Source: Salmonirosea aquatica
GTDB taxonomy: Bacteria; Bacteroidota; Bacteroidia; Cytophagales; Spirosomataceae
Reading direction: 5' to 3'
DNA: 64,000 nt
NCBI RefSeq assembly: GCF_009296315.1
Contig: NZ_WHLY01000004.1
Location: forward strand, 186,001 to 250,000
Made by a program: the position numbers and the translations under genes. This document shows, in pieces, positions 18,042 to 26,552 of the stretch; within the stretch, counting starts at the first letter, position 1; every line of letters starts with the position of its first letter. The notes below the pieces were generated by a model. It was not told the DNA's origin and made no database searches. It saw only the letters and a list, made by a program, of their open reading frames with translations.

Positions 18042-19511
18042 ATGAAAAATATACAAAAGAAATTAGTCTTTATTATCCTAACACTCTTGGGGCTGGTAGG
18101 TGTTTCCTGCCAGGATTTGCTGGTCGAAGCTCCCAAATCCATAGCAGTTGAGACCTTTTACAATACGGCTTCCGAAGTAGAATCTGCGGTCAATGCAGTC
18201 TACGAACCTTTACGGGCTACCAACAACATCAGCGGTCAGTTGGGTGCACAACTTGAAGCCTATACCGATTACAGTTACGGGCGAGGTAGCTATGGCGTTC
18301 TGAGCGATTTTCAGGGGTTGAACAGTACCAACATTCCCCGTACCGACGAAGGCTGGCGGTTATTTTACCTTAGCATTCGCAACGCAAACTTAGTTATTCA
18401 GAATGCTCCCAATGGCTCATCCATCAGTTCTGCTGATATAAAGAAATACGTAGCCGAAGCAAAATTCCTGCGGGCCTTTAATTACTTCTGGCTCGTCAGG
18501 AACTGGGGAGGAGTCCCTATCCGTACCGAGGCAACGCTGAACGAACCCAACATCAAGCGCAACTCAGTGGAGGAAGTCTACACGCTTATAGTGAATGACC
18601 TCAAAGAAGCAGAAGCCAATTTGCCCGACAAGCCTGCGCAGATTGGCCGCGTGACAAAATGGGCTGCTAAGGCGGCACTGGCTGAGGTGTATTTTACCCG
18701 AAATCAATATGCCGAAGCCCGCGACAAGGCCGATGAGATAATCAAGTCAGGGCAATTTTCGCTTGTTCCCGTAACCGTGGCTTCTGATTTTGAAAAGGTT
18801 TTTGGCCCGACGGTCATCAATACGCCCGAGGAAATTTGGTATTTGAAAATGACCCGTCAAAACGCGCAAGGTATGTACCTCGCTATGTTTGCCCATCACC
18901 CTGGCTCCAGACTTCACGGGGCTGGCGGATTCTACGCCCACTATTCAGATTCGCAAGCAAACTTGGTGCAAAAGAACTGGGAAAGCGGCGACCTCCGCAA
19001 AAGTGCCTTTTGGTATGCGTGGAACATCGGTCTAGGAGCCAACAGCGTCCTCTGCAAAAAATTCTCTGACCCGTTAGCACCTACGAGTACCGGGGCTGGA
19101 AATGATTTTCCGATCTACCGTTATGCTGATATTCTGCTGCTTTACGCCGAAGCGGCTTCCCGCGCCGGGAACGGCCCAACCCCAGCAGCGCTTGAAGCGC
19201 TCAATCAGGTTCATCGCCGGGCTTACGGCCAACCAGCAACAACGGCTTCCCCGGTAGATTTCAAACTGACCGACTTCACGGCATCAACCTTTAACGACCA
19301 GGTTATCAAAGAGCGCGGCTACGAAACGCAGTATGAAGCCAAACGCTGGCTGGACCTTAAGCGACTCGGCATTCCTGAGCTCAAACGCCGGATAAAAGAA
19401 GCGACGGGTAAGGATGTGGCCGATAAACACCTGTTCTGGCCTATTCCCAATGGCGAACTAAATTTCAATACAGCCCTGGATGCCAGCAAGGATCAGAATC
19501 CGGGGTATTAA
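18042..19511 (+). CDS. SusD/RagB-family surface glycan-binding lipoprotein
   Basis: 489 residues. Lipoprotein signal peptide ending in LVGVSCQDLL, so Cys23 or so would be lipidated. The SusD helical core includes ETFYNTASEVESAVNAVY, then KYVAEAKFLRAFNYFWLVRNWGGVPI and the C-terminal YEAKRWLDLKRL and LFWPIPNGELNFN segments. It lies 52 bp after susC and binds glycan at the cell surface as the lid of the SusC pore. It appears intact even though the preceding susC carries a frameshift. Confidence 0.95.
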   Translation: MKNIQKKLVFIILTLLGLVGVSCQDLLVEAPKSIAVETFYNTASEVESAVNAVYEPLRATNNISGQLGAQLEAYTDYSYGRGSYGVLSDFQGLNSTNIPRTDEGWRLFYLSIRNANLVIQNAPNGSSISSADIKKYVAEAKFLRAFNYFWLVRNWGGVPIRTEATLNEPNIKRNSVEEVYTLIVNDLKEAEANLPDKPAQIGRVTKWAAKAALAEVYFTRNQYAEARDKADEIIKSGQFSLVPVTVASDFEKVFGPTVINTPEEIWYLKMTRQNAQGMYLAMFAHHPGSRLHGAGGFYAHYSDSQANLVQKNWESGDLRKSAFWYAWNIGLGANSVLCKKFSDPLAPTSTGAGNDFPIYRYADILLLYAEAASRAGNGPTPAALEALNQVHRRAYGQPATTASPVDFKLTDFTASTFNDQVIKERGYETQYEAKRWLDLKRLGIPELKRRIKEATGKDVADKHLFWPIPNGELNFNTALDASKDQNPGY

Positions 19512-19623
19512 TAAAGTGAATTAGGGAGGAGCGATAGGTACCAGCTCCTACTCCTCCTTTTACACGCTTCACATGATGTATAAACAAGGAGGTTTGTTAG
19601 CGAATCAGTAGCTTTTTTTAAGA

Positions 19624-21531
19624 ATGAGAACAACATTCACATATTTAATAATCTGTTTCTTTTTTGCCTTCTGGGCAAAAGCAGATGCTTTTACTCATTT
19701 CATCACAAGGGACGGCGATCAGCTGAAGGATGGAGAAAAAGTATTCAGATTTATTTCGGTAAACACGCCCAATATTAACGGTCATTACGATGGTTATAAA
19801 AACACGAATCCCGCGAGTGGCTACGTGTATGACCCTATTGAACTTTCCTACGAAATGGAAGCCCATTTTAAGGATATGACTCAAATGGGCGTCACCGTAA
19901 TCAGAACGTGGGGAATTACGGTTGCTGATGGCTCGGGCGAATTTGAAGCTTTGGTTACTGGCCCTGACTCATACAATGAAACTGCATTCAGGCGCATCGA
20001 TAAGATGCTGGAATTATGTAACAAGTACCAGATCAGGGTAATCCTCTGCCTGGTAAAAGAAAATAAATATTGGGGGTCCACTGCCTCTTTTAGCAAACTC
20101 TACGGAGGTGGGGACTACTATGCTTCACCAGCCGTTAAAGACGGTTTTAAGGATTTGTTACGGGTATTTACAAATCGAAAAAATCACTTTACGGGAGTAA
20201 GCTATAAAAACGATAAGGCAATCCTTGCCTGGGAATTCGGCAATGAAGTTCCCAACTCAAAAGGAGCTTGGATCGCTGAAATGGCCGACTTCCTAAAAGG
20301 CATCGACCCAAAACATCTGATAGCCGATCCCCGCCGGGCAAACGGCGTGCAGCAGATGCAGGAAATTGTGAACGATGTGCTAGTCCGTAGCGATAAAATA
20401 GATATTGTAAAAACCCGACAGTACCCCAACTACCGAAATACCGTGACCGAACTATGGAATGAATGCAAAGGGAAACGGCCCATGATAATCGACGAGTTCC
20501 AACGATTGGACGGATTTGAAGAGGTACTTCAGCAGGTCTGCAACACGGGTACGAGCGGGGCGTTGCTTTGGAGCCTGATGAAACCGCAGTATAACGGAGG
20601 CATAGGTAGTCATGCCCTTTTTCATGCCTATTCCTGGGGAGGCAGCCGCTGGCCCGGATTCGACAGCGGAGATTATTTCAGGGAAAGAGAAAACCTGATG
20701 CTTATCAGATCATATGGCTATAAAATCAGAGGGGAGCATGTCCCGCCATTGCCTGCCCCGACCGATGTGCCCTATCTGTACCCGAGCGTACGAAGTGACG
20801 CAGTGGCGTTAAAATGGCGGTGTTCTCCCGGAGCCAGATACTATTACGTAGAAAGGTCCGCTTCCTTAAAAGGTCCCTGGCAGAACATCAGCGGGGATTT
20901 GGACATTAGCTATCACCTGTACTTTTATCCGCTGTTTACGGATACCAGCGCGGTTCAGGGCAAATCTTATTATTACAGGATAAAAGGGAAAAATGAATCG
21001 GGTGTTTCTCCTGCGTCCAATGTACTTGGTCCTGTAACACCAATAACCAGGATGGTGATGGATAACCTGAAAGACTACTCATTGAGCTACTCCCATTCCG
21101 AAAACCTTCGGATCAGCGCCGAAACATGGCCTAGGCTTAGACAAACGGAAGAAGATTTTTTCCAGGCAGAAAGAGTTGCCGGAAGTGGTTCAGGAGAACT
21201 GGTGTATAGGGCAGACGCTGTAAAATGGGTTGAAGTTTTCGCTTTTAGCGATAAAGTAGATAGTGTTGGTCTAATGTACTCAACGGATGGATCCACTTGG
21301 AAAGTGCTGCCTGAAGGAGTATTGGTCAAAAGCCACCGCATGGCCTATCCAAGCCAGATTTCCGGGAATAAGGACAACCCAATCGATAAATATACTTACA
21401 TGGTCCCGGTGCTGCCGCATGGAACTGTTGCGGTTAAGATCGTGACGGGTAATGCTCAGGCCGAGAACACCTATCCCTGGATCGCGCGGGTTCATATAGG
21501 GTTCAATGGATCATTTAATACAAGCAAATAA
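19624..21531 (+). CDS. GH5-like secreted glycoside hydrolase (mannanase/cellulase type)
   Basis: 635 residues with a signal peptide (FLIICF-type hydrophobic stretch, cleavage near KADA). Residues about 25-360 form a clan GH-A (beta/alpha)8 barrel: VTVIRTWG on strand 3, ILAWEFGNEV with the likely acid/base Glu208, and MIIDEFQ with the likely nucleophile Glu291. The extended HYDGYKN and WGSTASFSKLYGG loops resemble GH5 beta-mannanases. The C-terminal 270 residues contain a fibronectin-III-like module (about 385-465) and a further beta-rich domain that may bind carbohydrate. It follows susD by 112 bp and probably cleaves the polymer at the surface. The family assignment (GH5 subfamily) is from motif only. 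Confidence 0.75.
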   Translation: MRTTFTYLIICFFFAFWAKADAFTHFITRDGDQLKDGEKVFRFISVNTPNINGHYDGYKNTNPASGYVYDPIELSYEMEAHFKDMTQMGVTVIRTWGITVADGSGEFEALVTGPDSYNETAFRRIDKMLELCNKYQIRVILCLVKENKYWGSTASFSKLYGGGDYYASPAVKDGFKDLLRVFTNRKNHFTGVSYKNDKAILAWEFGNEVPNSKGAWIAEMADFLKGIDPKHLIADPRRANGVQQMQEIVNDVLVRSDKIDIVKTRQYPNYRNTVTELWNECKGKRPMIIDEFQRLDGFEEVLQQVCNTGTSGALLWSLMKPQYNGGIGSHALFHAYSWGGSRWPGFDSGDYFRERENLMLIRSYGYKIRGEHVPPLPAPTDVPYLYPSVRSDAVALKWRCSPGARYYYVERSASLKGPWQNISGDLDISYHLYFYPLFTDTSAVQGKSYYYRIKGKNESGVSPASNVLGPVTPITRMVMDNLKDYSLSYSHSENLRISAETWPRLRQTEEDFFQAERVAGSGSGELVYRADAVKWVEVFAFSDKVDSVGLMYSTDGSTWKVLPEGVLVKSHRMAYPSQISGNKDNPIDKYTYMVPVLPHGTVAVKIVTGNAQAENTYPWIARVHIGFNGSFNTSK

Positions 21532-21603
21532 GCTAAACCGAAAAAATCAGAATTTTCCTTAGACCTTCTAACCTGTCGATTTCTGACCGACTGACATTTC
21601 ACA

Positions 21604-22980
21604 ATGAAAAAAGTTATCACTGCCACGTTACTGGCGTTATCTACCCTGCAAGTATCAGCCCAGCTTTCCGACGATTATAAAAATCAGTGGAACGACCCCA
21701 CTGTACAACAACGTATTGATGATGGTATCCGCCAGAATCGAATGGGTGACTTTACGGTTCGATTTACCGATAAGGAGGACAATCCGGTTTCACCCGGGGA
21801 TGTTACGCTTACCCAAACCCGCCACGATTTTTATTTTGGGGCAAATGGATTCATGGTCAAAGGGTTTAAAAACCCGAAAGAGGACGCGCTGTATGAAGAG
21901 CATTTTGCAAAGCTGTTCAATTTCGTCACCATACCCTTTTACTGGCCCGAACTGGAGCCGGAACCAGGACAACTACGTTTTGGGAAAGACAGCCCCTACA
22001 GCTACCGCCGGCCCGCTCCTGACGTCGTGATGGAGTTTGCTCGTAAATACAACCTCACTCCCAAAGGCCATACGTTGGTATGGGACAATCCGCGCTGGTC
22101 CCTTCCTACCTGGCTTCCAAAGGATGAAAAAATAATGGAGCAGAAAATCAGCAAACGTATCGAGCAGATCGCTCAGCGATATGGTCATGACATTCAGATC
22201 TGGGATGTGGTCAATGAAGTGACCGACCGACACTCCGATGTGCTAATGCCTAAGGATTTTGCCTTCAAAACATTCAAGGAGAGTGAACGGCTCTTTCCAA
22301 ATAGCAATGTGTTCACACTCAATTTTACCACCGGGATCTGGGGACGCAGCAATAAGCGGGAATATAGTGCCGATTATCTGTTGACTGAAAATCTGCTGCT
22401 GCGAGATTCTAAAATCAATGCCATCGGAATGCAATTTCATAACTTCAATGAAGCAGAATATGACCGGATTATTGAAGGAAAAGCGATGACCCCGACCACC
22501 TTATTTAATACGCTGGATTTGTATGCCGATTTTGATCTGCCTATTCACATTACCGAAATTACCGTTGCGGCTCTGTCAGACAAGGGGCCAGATTACCAGG
22601 CTGTAATGACTGAGAATTATTATAAACTCTGGTTTAGCCACCCAAAGGTAGAAGGCATTATCTGGTGGAATCTTGTGGACGGGACAGCCGCCCCCGCCCG
22701 TATCAGGCCAGACGGAACTGTGGTACCCGGCGAAGACAAATGGAAAGGCGGGTTATTAAACCGCGATTTTAGCAAAAAGCCGGCATTCGATGTACTCGAC
22801 AGGCTAATTAATAAGGAATGGCGAACAAACGTAACGGTTTCTCCCAAAAATAATGCGGTGAGCTATCGTGGTTTTTACGGCACGTATAAACTCGTCACCC
22901 AGCGAAACGGAAAAAAGTACGAAAAGGAGGTTCATTTCCCCAAAAGCGGTACGCGCGAATTGGTAGTGGTTCTGGATTAA
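21604..22980 (+). CDS. GH10 endo-1,4-beta-xylanase-like hydrolase
   Basis: 458 residues with a signal peptide (KKVITATLLALSTLQVSAQ). The barrel has the GH10 signature order: FYWPELEPEPGQL, KGHTLVWDNP, IWDVVNEV with acid/base Glu205, IGMQFHN, and HITEITV with nucleophile Glu318, then GIIWWNLVDG. A short beta-rich N-terminal section precedes the barrel, and a roughly 60-residue C-terminal beta segment follows. GH10 enzymes hydrolyse internal beta-1,4 links of xylan, and some act on mixed or substituted glycans. It lies in the same operon as the two GH5-like enzymes, so the cluster attacks a beta-1,4-linked plant polymer. The exact substrate is not determined. Confidence 0.9.
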   Translation: MKKVITATLLALSTLQVSAQLSDDYKNQWNDPTVQQRIDDGIRQNRMGDFTVRFTDKEDNPVSPGDVTLTQTRHDFYFGANGFMVKGFKNPKEDALYEEHFAKLFNFVTIPFYWPELEPEPGQLRFGKDSPYSYRRPAPDVVMEFARKYNLTPKGHTLVWDNPRWSLPTWLPKDEKIMEQKISKRIEQIAQRYGHDIQIWDVVNEVTDRHSDVLMPKDFAFKTFKESERLFPNSNVFTLNFTTGIWGRSNKREYSADYLLTENLLLRDSKINAIGMQFHNFNEAEYDRIIEGKAMTPTTLFNTLDLYADFDLPIHITEITVAALSDKGPDYQAVMTENYYKLWFSHPKVEGIIWWNLVDGTAAPARIRPDGTVVPGEDKWKGGLLNRDFSKKPAFDVLDRLINKEWRTNVTVSPKNNAVSYRGFYGTYKLVTQRNGKKYEKEVHFPKSGTRELVVVLD

Positions 22981-23058
22981 AAAAGTTTAAACGCCGACTG
23001 TCCGAATGGTTCAGGCCTTCGGAAAATTAATAAATTCGTATTCATCAGAGGTTTAATT

Positions 23059-24264
23059 ATGAAAATTATTGACATCCGCACCCGCTGCGTGGCCATTCCA
23101 CTCAATGCCCAACTTCGCCATAATACCGGTGTCCACCCCGGCTACTTCCTGCGTACTATCCTTGAAGTCATCACCGACGAAGGAATTGTTGGCCTGGGCG
23201 AAGTTGGCGGGGGTGACCAACGGGGCGCTTTGCAGAAATTGAAGCCACGCATTGTAGGTGAAGATCCCTTTCATCTCGAGAAAATCAAATTGAAGGTGCT
23301 GCGGAGTATTTACTACATGTCGAATGCCCGACTTTATGCAGCCATAGAAATGGCTTGCCTTGATATTCAGGGCAAAGTGTTAAACCGCCCCATGAGTGAC
23401 TTACTGGGCGGGCGCGTGCGTGACGAAGTGCCGTTTATTGCCTATTTGTTCTGGCGCTATGACCGCCCCGGTGGAGGTGGTACGACATCCCGGCACGATG
23501 AAACAGCGGAAGATTTGGCTGATTTCTGCGTAGAACTGCACGAAACGCTGGGGGTAAAGTCCATGAAACTAAAAGCTGGTGTGAAGGCACCGAGAGAAGA
23601 AGTGCGCGTTTTGGAACTTTGCCGCGAGAAACTGGGCGAAGATTTTGGCCTGCGTATCGACCCGAACGGGCTTTGGTCGGTACAGACTGCCGTGCAAATG
23701 GGCCATCGGCTGGAACACCTCAATCTCGAATATTTTGAAGACCCCTCTTGGGGGCTGGAAGGAAACGCCGCCGTCCGTAAACAGATACGGATTCCGGTTG
23801 CCACGAATATGTACCCCGCCAGATTTGACGACCTGGCTCCAGCCATTCGGATGGGATCGGTGGATATTGTGCTGACCGACCTTCACTACTGGGAAGGGCC
23901 GCGTGGGGTGAAAGACCTGGCAGCCGTTTGCAATACCTTCAATCTGGGGGTAGCCATGCATTCCGGAGCCGAATTTGGTATTGAATTAGCTGCTATGATT
24001 CATACCGCGTCAACAATTCCACAAATGAATTTTGCGGGCGATGCGCACTACCATTACCTGACCGACGACATCATACAAGGTGGTCTGATGAAGTACGAAA
24101 ACGGCTGTATCAAAGTCCCCTTGGGACCTGGTTTAGGGGTCTCGCTGGATGAAGACAAGATGAAGCACTACGAAAAATACTACGAAGAAAAAGGGGATTA
24201 CTACGCCCGTTTTCACCAGGACCCCTACCGGCCAGACTGGTATCCGACGGTAGGGGGGATGTAA
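23059..24264 (+). CDS. Enolase-superfamily sugar-acid dehydratase (glucarate-dehydratase-like)
   Basis: 401 residues, cytoplasmic. The N-terminal capping domain (about 1-120) is followed by the barrel with the acid-sugar dehydratase residue pattern: Lys170-x-Lys172 (SMKLKAG), Asp201 (RIDPNG), Glu227 (YFEDP), Asn250 (ATNMYP), Asp274 (TDLHY) and His301 (AMHSG). The KxK plus EDP plus N arrangement is that of the glucarate dehydratase subgroup rather than the muconate or mandelate enzymes. It would dehydrate an aldonic or aldaric acid to a 2-keto-3-deoxy acid. Neighbouring SDR and RraA-type genes would provide the oxidation and aldol cleavage steps. The precise acid cannot be told from sequence. 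Confidence 0.8.
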   Translation: MKIIDIRTRCVAIPLNAQLRHNTGVHPGYFLRTILEVITDEGIVGLGEVGGGDQRGALQKLKPRIVGEDPFHLEKIKLKVLRSIYYMSNARLYAAIEMACLDIQGKVLNRPMSDLLGGRVRDEVPFIAYLFWRYDRPGGGGTTSRHDETAEDLADFCVELHETLGVKSMKLKAGVKAPREEVRVLELCREKLGEDFGLRIDPNGLWSVQTAVQMGHRLEHLNLEYFEDPSWGLEGNAAVRKQIRIPVATNMYPARFDDLAPAIRMGSVDIVLTDLHYWEGPRGVKDLAAVCNTFNLGVAMHSGAEFGIELAAMIHTASTIPQMNFAGDAHYHYLTDDIIQGGLMKYENGCIKVPLGPGLGVSLDEDKMKHYEKYYEEKGDYYARFHQDPYRPDWYPTVGGM

Positions 24265-24283
24265 AAAAAATTAGCTTCCTATT

Positions 24284-25696
24284 ATGCTGTATTTTCTGAT
24301 TCGCTGCGTATGGGTACTGTTAATATTCGACAGTATGGGCTGTGCGGCCCAGACAGACGGATTTGTACGGGTAAGTAAGACCAACCCAAGGTACCTGGAG
24401 CTTTCCGGCAAAACTTTTATTCCGGTAGGGCCCAATATTTGCTTCGCCCGATCGGTCACTGATGCTGACAGTCTGCTGAGCTATTACGACCATTATTTCG
24501 GCCGGCTTGCAGAGAATGGTGGGAATTTTACGCGTATCTGGTTAAGTACCCCGATTCTCGAAATCGAAAAACAGCAACCCGGCAGGTTCGATCAAAAAAC
24601 CGAAGCGTTGGTTGATGGACTGGTAAAACTGGCGGAAAAACATGGCATACGTATCAAATTTTGTCTGGAACATTTTCGAAAAATCACCGGTGCGCCAGCT
24701 CCTTTTCCGTCGTCAGTCCCTTTTGACAAGCCAGTGTATGCCCGTGTGCTTTCTTCAATGGATGAATTTTACCGTACCGAAAAAGGCAGACAACTTTACC
24801 TGAATCGCGTGGCTTTTTTCGCTGAAAAGTACCGCGATAATCCTACCATCTTTGGTTGGGAATTATGGAATGAACAGAATTCGGTAAGTGTCAATGATAA
24901 AACCTTGTTGTTGGACTGGACCACCGGGATGCTCGATAAAGTGAAGCAACAGTTCCCCAACCAATTCGTGATGCAAACGCTAGGGAGCTTCGATTCGCCC
25001 AAACAGCTCGATTTATACCGGAGCTACTCGGCATTGCGTGGTAACGAAATCGCTCAGGCACACCGCTATCTGGATCAAGGCGCAACACTGCCCATCTGCC
25101 AGGCGCCGATGGATGAGTTAACCAGCGATGCAGTCAATACCCTATTGGCCTTTGCTCCGGCAAAACCTGTTCTGTTATCGGAAGTTGGCGCCGTAGAACC
25201 TCATCACGCGGGTCCGTTTAAGCTTTACCCGAATGATACCGAGGGCATTTTACTACATGACCTGTTGTTTGCCCCCTTCTTTTCGGGTGCTGCCGGGCCG
25301 GGCCAAAGCTGGCACTGGGATTTCTACATCGAGAAAAATAATCTCTGGGGGCATTTTGCCCGATTTAATGAAGCCATCAAAGGTTTTGACCCAGTAGCTC
25401 AGAATGCCATTCCACTTCGTAAATCAGAAGAAAACAATTTAAAAATCTATGGTTTACGAGGTGAAAAAACGGTGCTGCTATGGATAAGGGATGGAGCATC
25501 TGACTGGAAGAGCGAACTGGTGGAAAACCGGCCACCTGCTGTCATTTCGGGGCGAATTATAAAACCGGGCCTTCCCCAGCCCAAGCAGCTTTCTTTTTAT
25601 GATCCGTGGAGAGGAGTCTGGACGAAAGGCGCTTCGAACGAGGCCATTTCGCTACCTGCCTTCACCCGATCAATCATCGTAAAAATGGACTACTAA
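24284..25696 (+). CDS. GH5/clan GH-A-like secreted glycoside hydrolase
   Basis: 470 residues with a signal peptide or lipoprotein-like leader (LIFDSMGCAAQTDG; the Cys is in a lipobox-like position). Clan GH-A barrel with TRIWLSTP, IFGWELWNEQNS (likely acid/base Glu197) and VLLSEVGAVE (likely nucleophile Glu300), followed by a small C-terminal beta domain. It resembles cellulase-family proteins of Bacteroidota PULs, but I cannot place it in a defined GH5 subfamily. It starts 19 bp after the dehydratase gene, and its stop overlaps the SDR start by one base, so these genes are one operon. Confidence 0.7.
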   Translation: MLYFLIRCVWVLLIFDSMGCAAQTDGFVRVSKTNPRYLELSGKTFIPVGPNICFARSVTDADSLLSYYDHYFGRLAENGGNFTRIWLSTPILEIEKQQPGRFDQKTEALVDGLVKLAEKHGIRIKFCLEHFRKITGAPAPFPSSVPFDKPVYARVLSSMDEFYRTEKGRQLYLNRVAFFAEKYRDNPTIFGWELWNEQNSVSVNDKTLLLDWTTGMLDKVKQQFPNQFVMQTLGSFDSPKQLDLYRSYSALRGNEIAQAHRYLDQGATLPICQAPMDELTSDAVNTLLAFAPAKPVLLSEVGAVEPHHAGPFKLYPNDTEGILLHDLLFAPFFSGAAGPGQSWHWDFYIEKNNLWGHFARFNEAIKGFDPVAQNAIPLRKSEENNLKIYGLRGEKTVLLWIRDGASDWKSELVENRPPAVISGRIIKPGLPQPKQLSFYDPWRGVWTKGASNEAISLPAFTRSIIVKMDY

Positions 25697-26478
25697 TGGT
25701 GGCAAAAAAAGCATTGGTTACAGGAGCCTCTAGCGGTATCGGGAAAGCCATCGCCTTGCGTCTGGCTGAGGATGGTTATGAGGTAGTGGTGCATTTTCAT
25801 GAGAAACGCGACGAAGCTGAGGCGGTTGCCGAAGCGATTCGCCAAAAAGGTGTGCTGGCTCATCTATTACAGGCTGATCTCTCTGAAACAGCACAAGCCA
25901 TTCGGCTTGGTGAGCAGGCCTGGGATGTAGCGGGTGGGCTTGACGTCTTGGTAAACAACGCGGGCATATCGTTTAAAAAACACTTTCTGAACGTAACAGA
26001 GACTGATTTTGAACAGTTTGCCGGCGTCAACTTCCGAGGCACTACCTTCCTGACTCAGTCCATCGCCCGTAACATGGTAAAACATAAGGTAGCTGGCAGT
26101 ATCTGGACCGTTACGTCGGTAAACGGTATCCGGCCGGGACTTGGGCTGTCGCTTTACGGAGCCACAAAAGGTGCGCTGGAAACGCTCATGAAAGGGGTCG
26201 CCATGGAGTTAGGACCACACAACATTCGGGTCAATACATTGGCGGTGGGGGCTGTTCGGACCGACATCAACCGAGGGGTCTGGGAAAACCCGGTGCTGCT
26301 TCAGGAAGTGAACAATGGTATTCCCGCTGGTCGCCTGGGTATGCCGGAAGAAATCGCCAATGTACTCGTCGATATGATCGCATCAGGAAGCTATATGACC
26401 GGTTCGACCATTACCATAGACGGTGGATTACTGCTGATGCGTGGATATGGGAAATTGAAACCCTACGGGGACTCTTAA
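25696..26478 (+). CDS. Short-chain dehydrogenase/reductase (sugar dehydrogenase-like)
   Basis: 260 residues from the ATG at 25696, which overlaps the previous stop (TAATG); the in-frame ATG at 25606 lies inside the upstream gene and is not used. Classical SDR: NAD(P)-binding TGASSGIG near residues 9-16, LVNNAGIS, catalytic Ser141, Tyr154 and Lys158 (SLYGATKGAL), and the IRVNTLAVGAVRTD segment. SDRs of this type oxidise sugars such as glucose, fucose or galactose to lactones, or reduce keto-deoxy acids. In context it probably supplies or processes the acid handled by the dehydratase at 23059-24264. NAD or NADP preference is not clear. Confidence 0.88.
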   Translation: MVAKKALVTGASSGIGKAIALRLAEDGYEVVVHFHEKRDEAEAVAEAIRQKGVLAHLLQADLSETAQAIRLGEQAWDVAGGLDVLVNNAGISFKKHFLNVTETDFEQFAGVNFRGTTFLTQSIARNMVKHKVAGSIWTVTSVNGIRPGLGLSLYGATKGALETLMKGVAMELGPHNIRVNTLAVGAVRTDINRGVWENPVLLQEVNNGIPAGRLGMPEEIANVLVDMIASGSYMTGSTITIDGGLLLMRGYGKLKPYGDS

Positions 26479-26552
26479 CCGTGATCACTTCATCAGTACA
26501 TGTTCAATAATCCTAATCAAATAGCATTAGTCACAAACCCAGCTTAAATCAC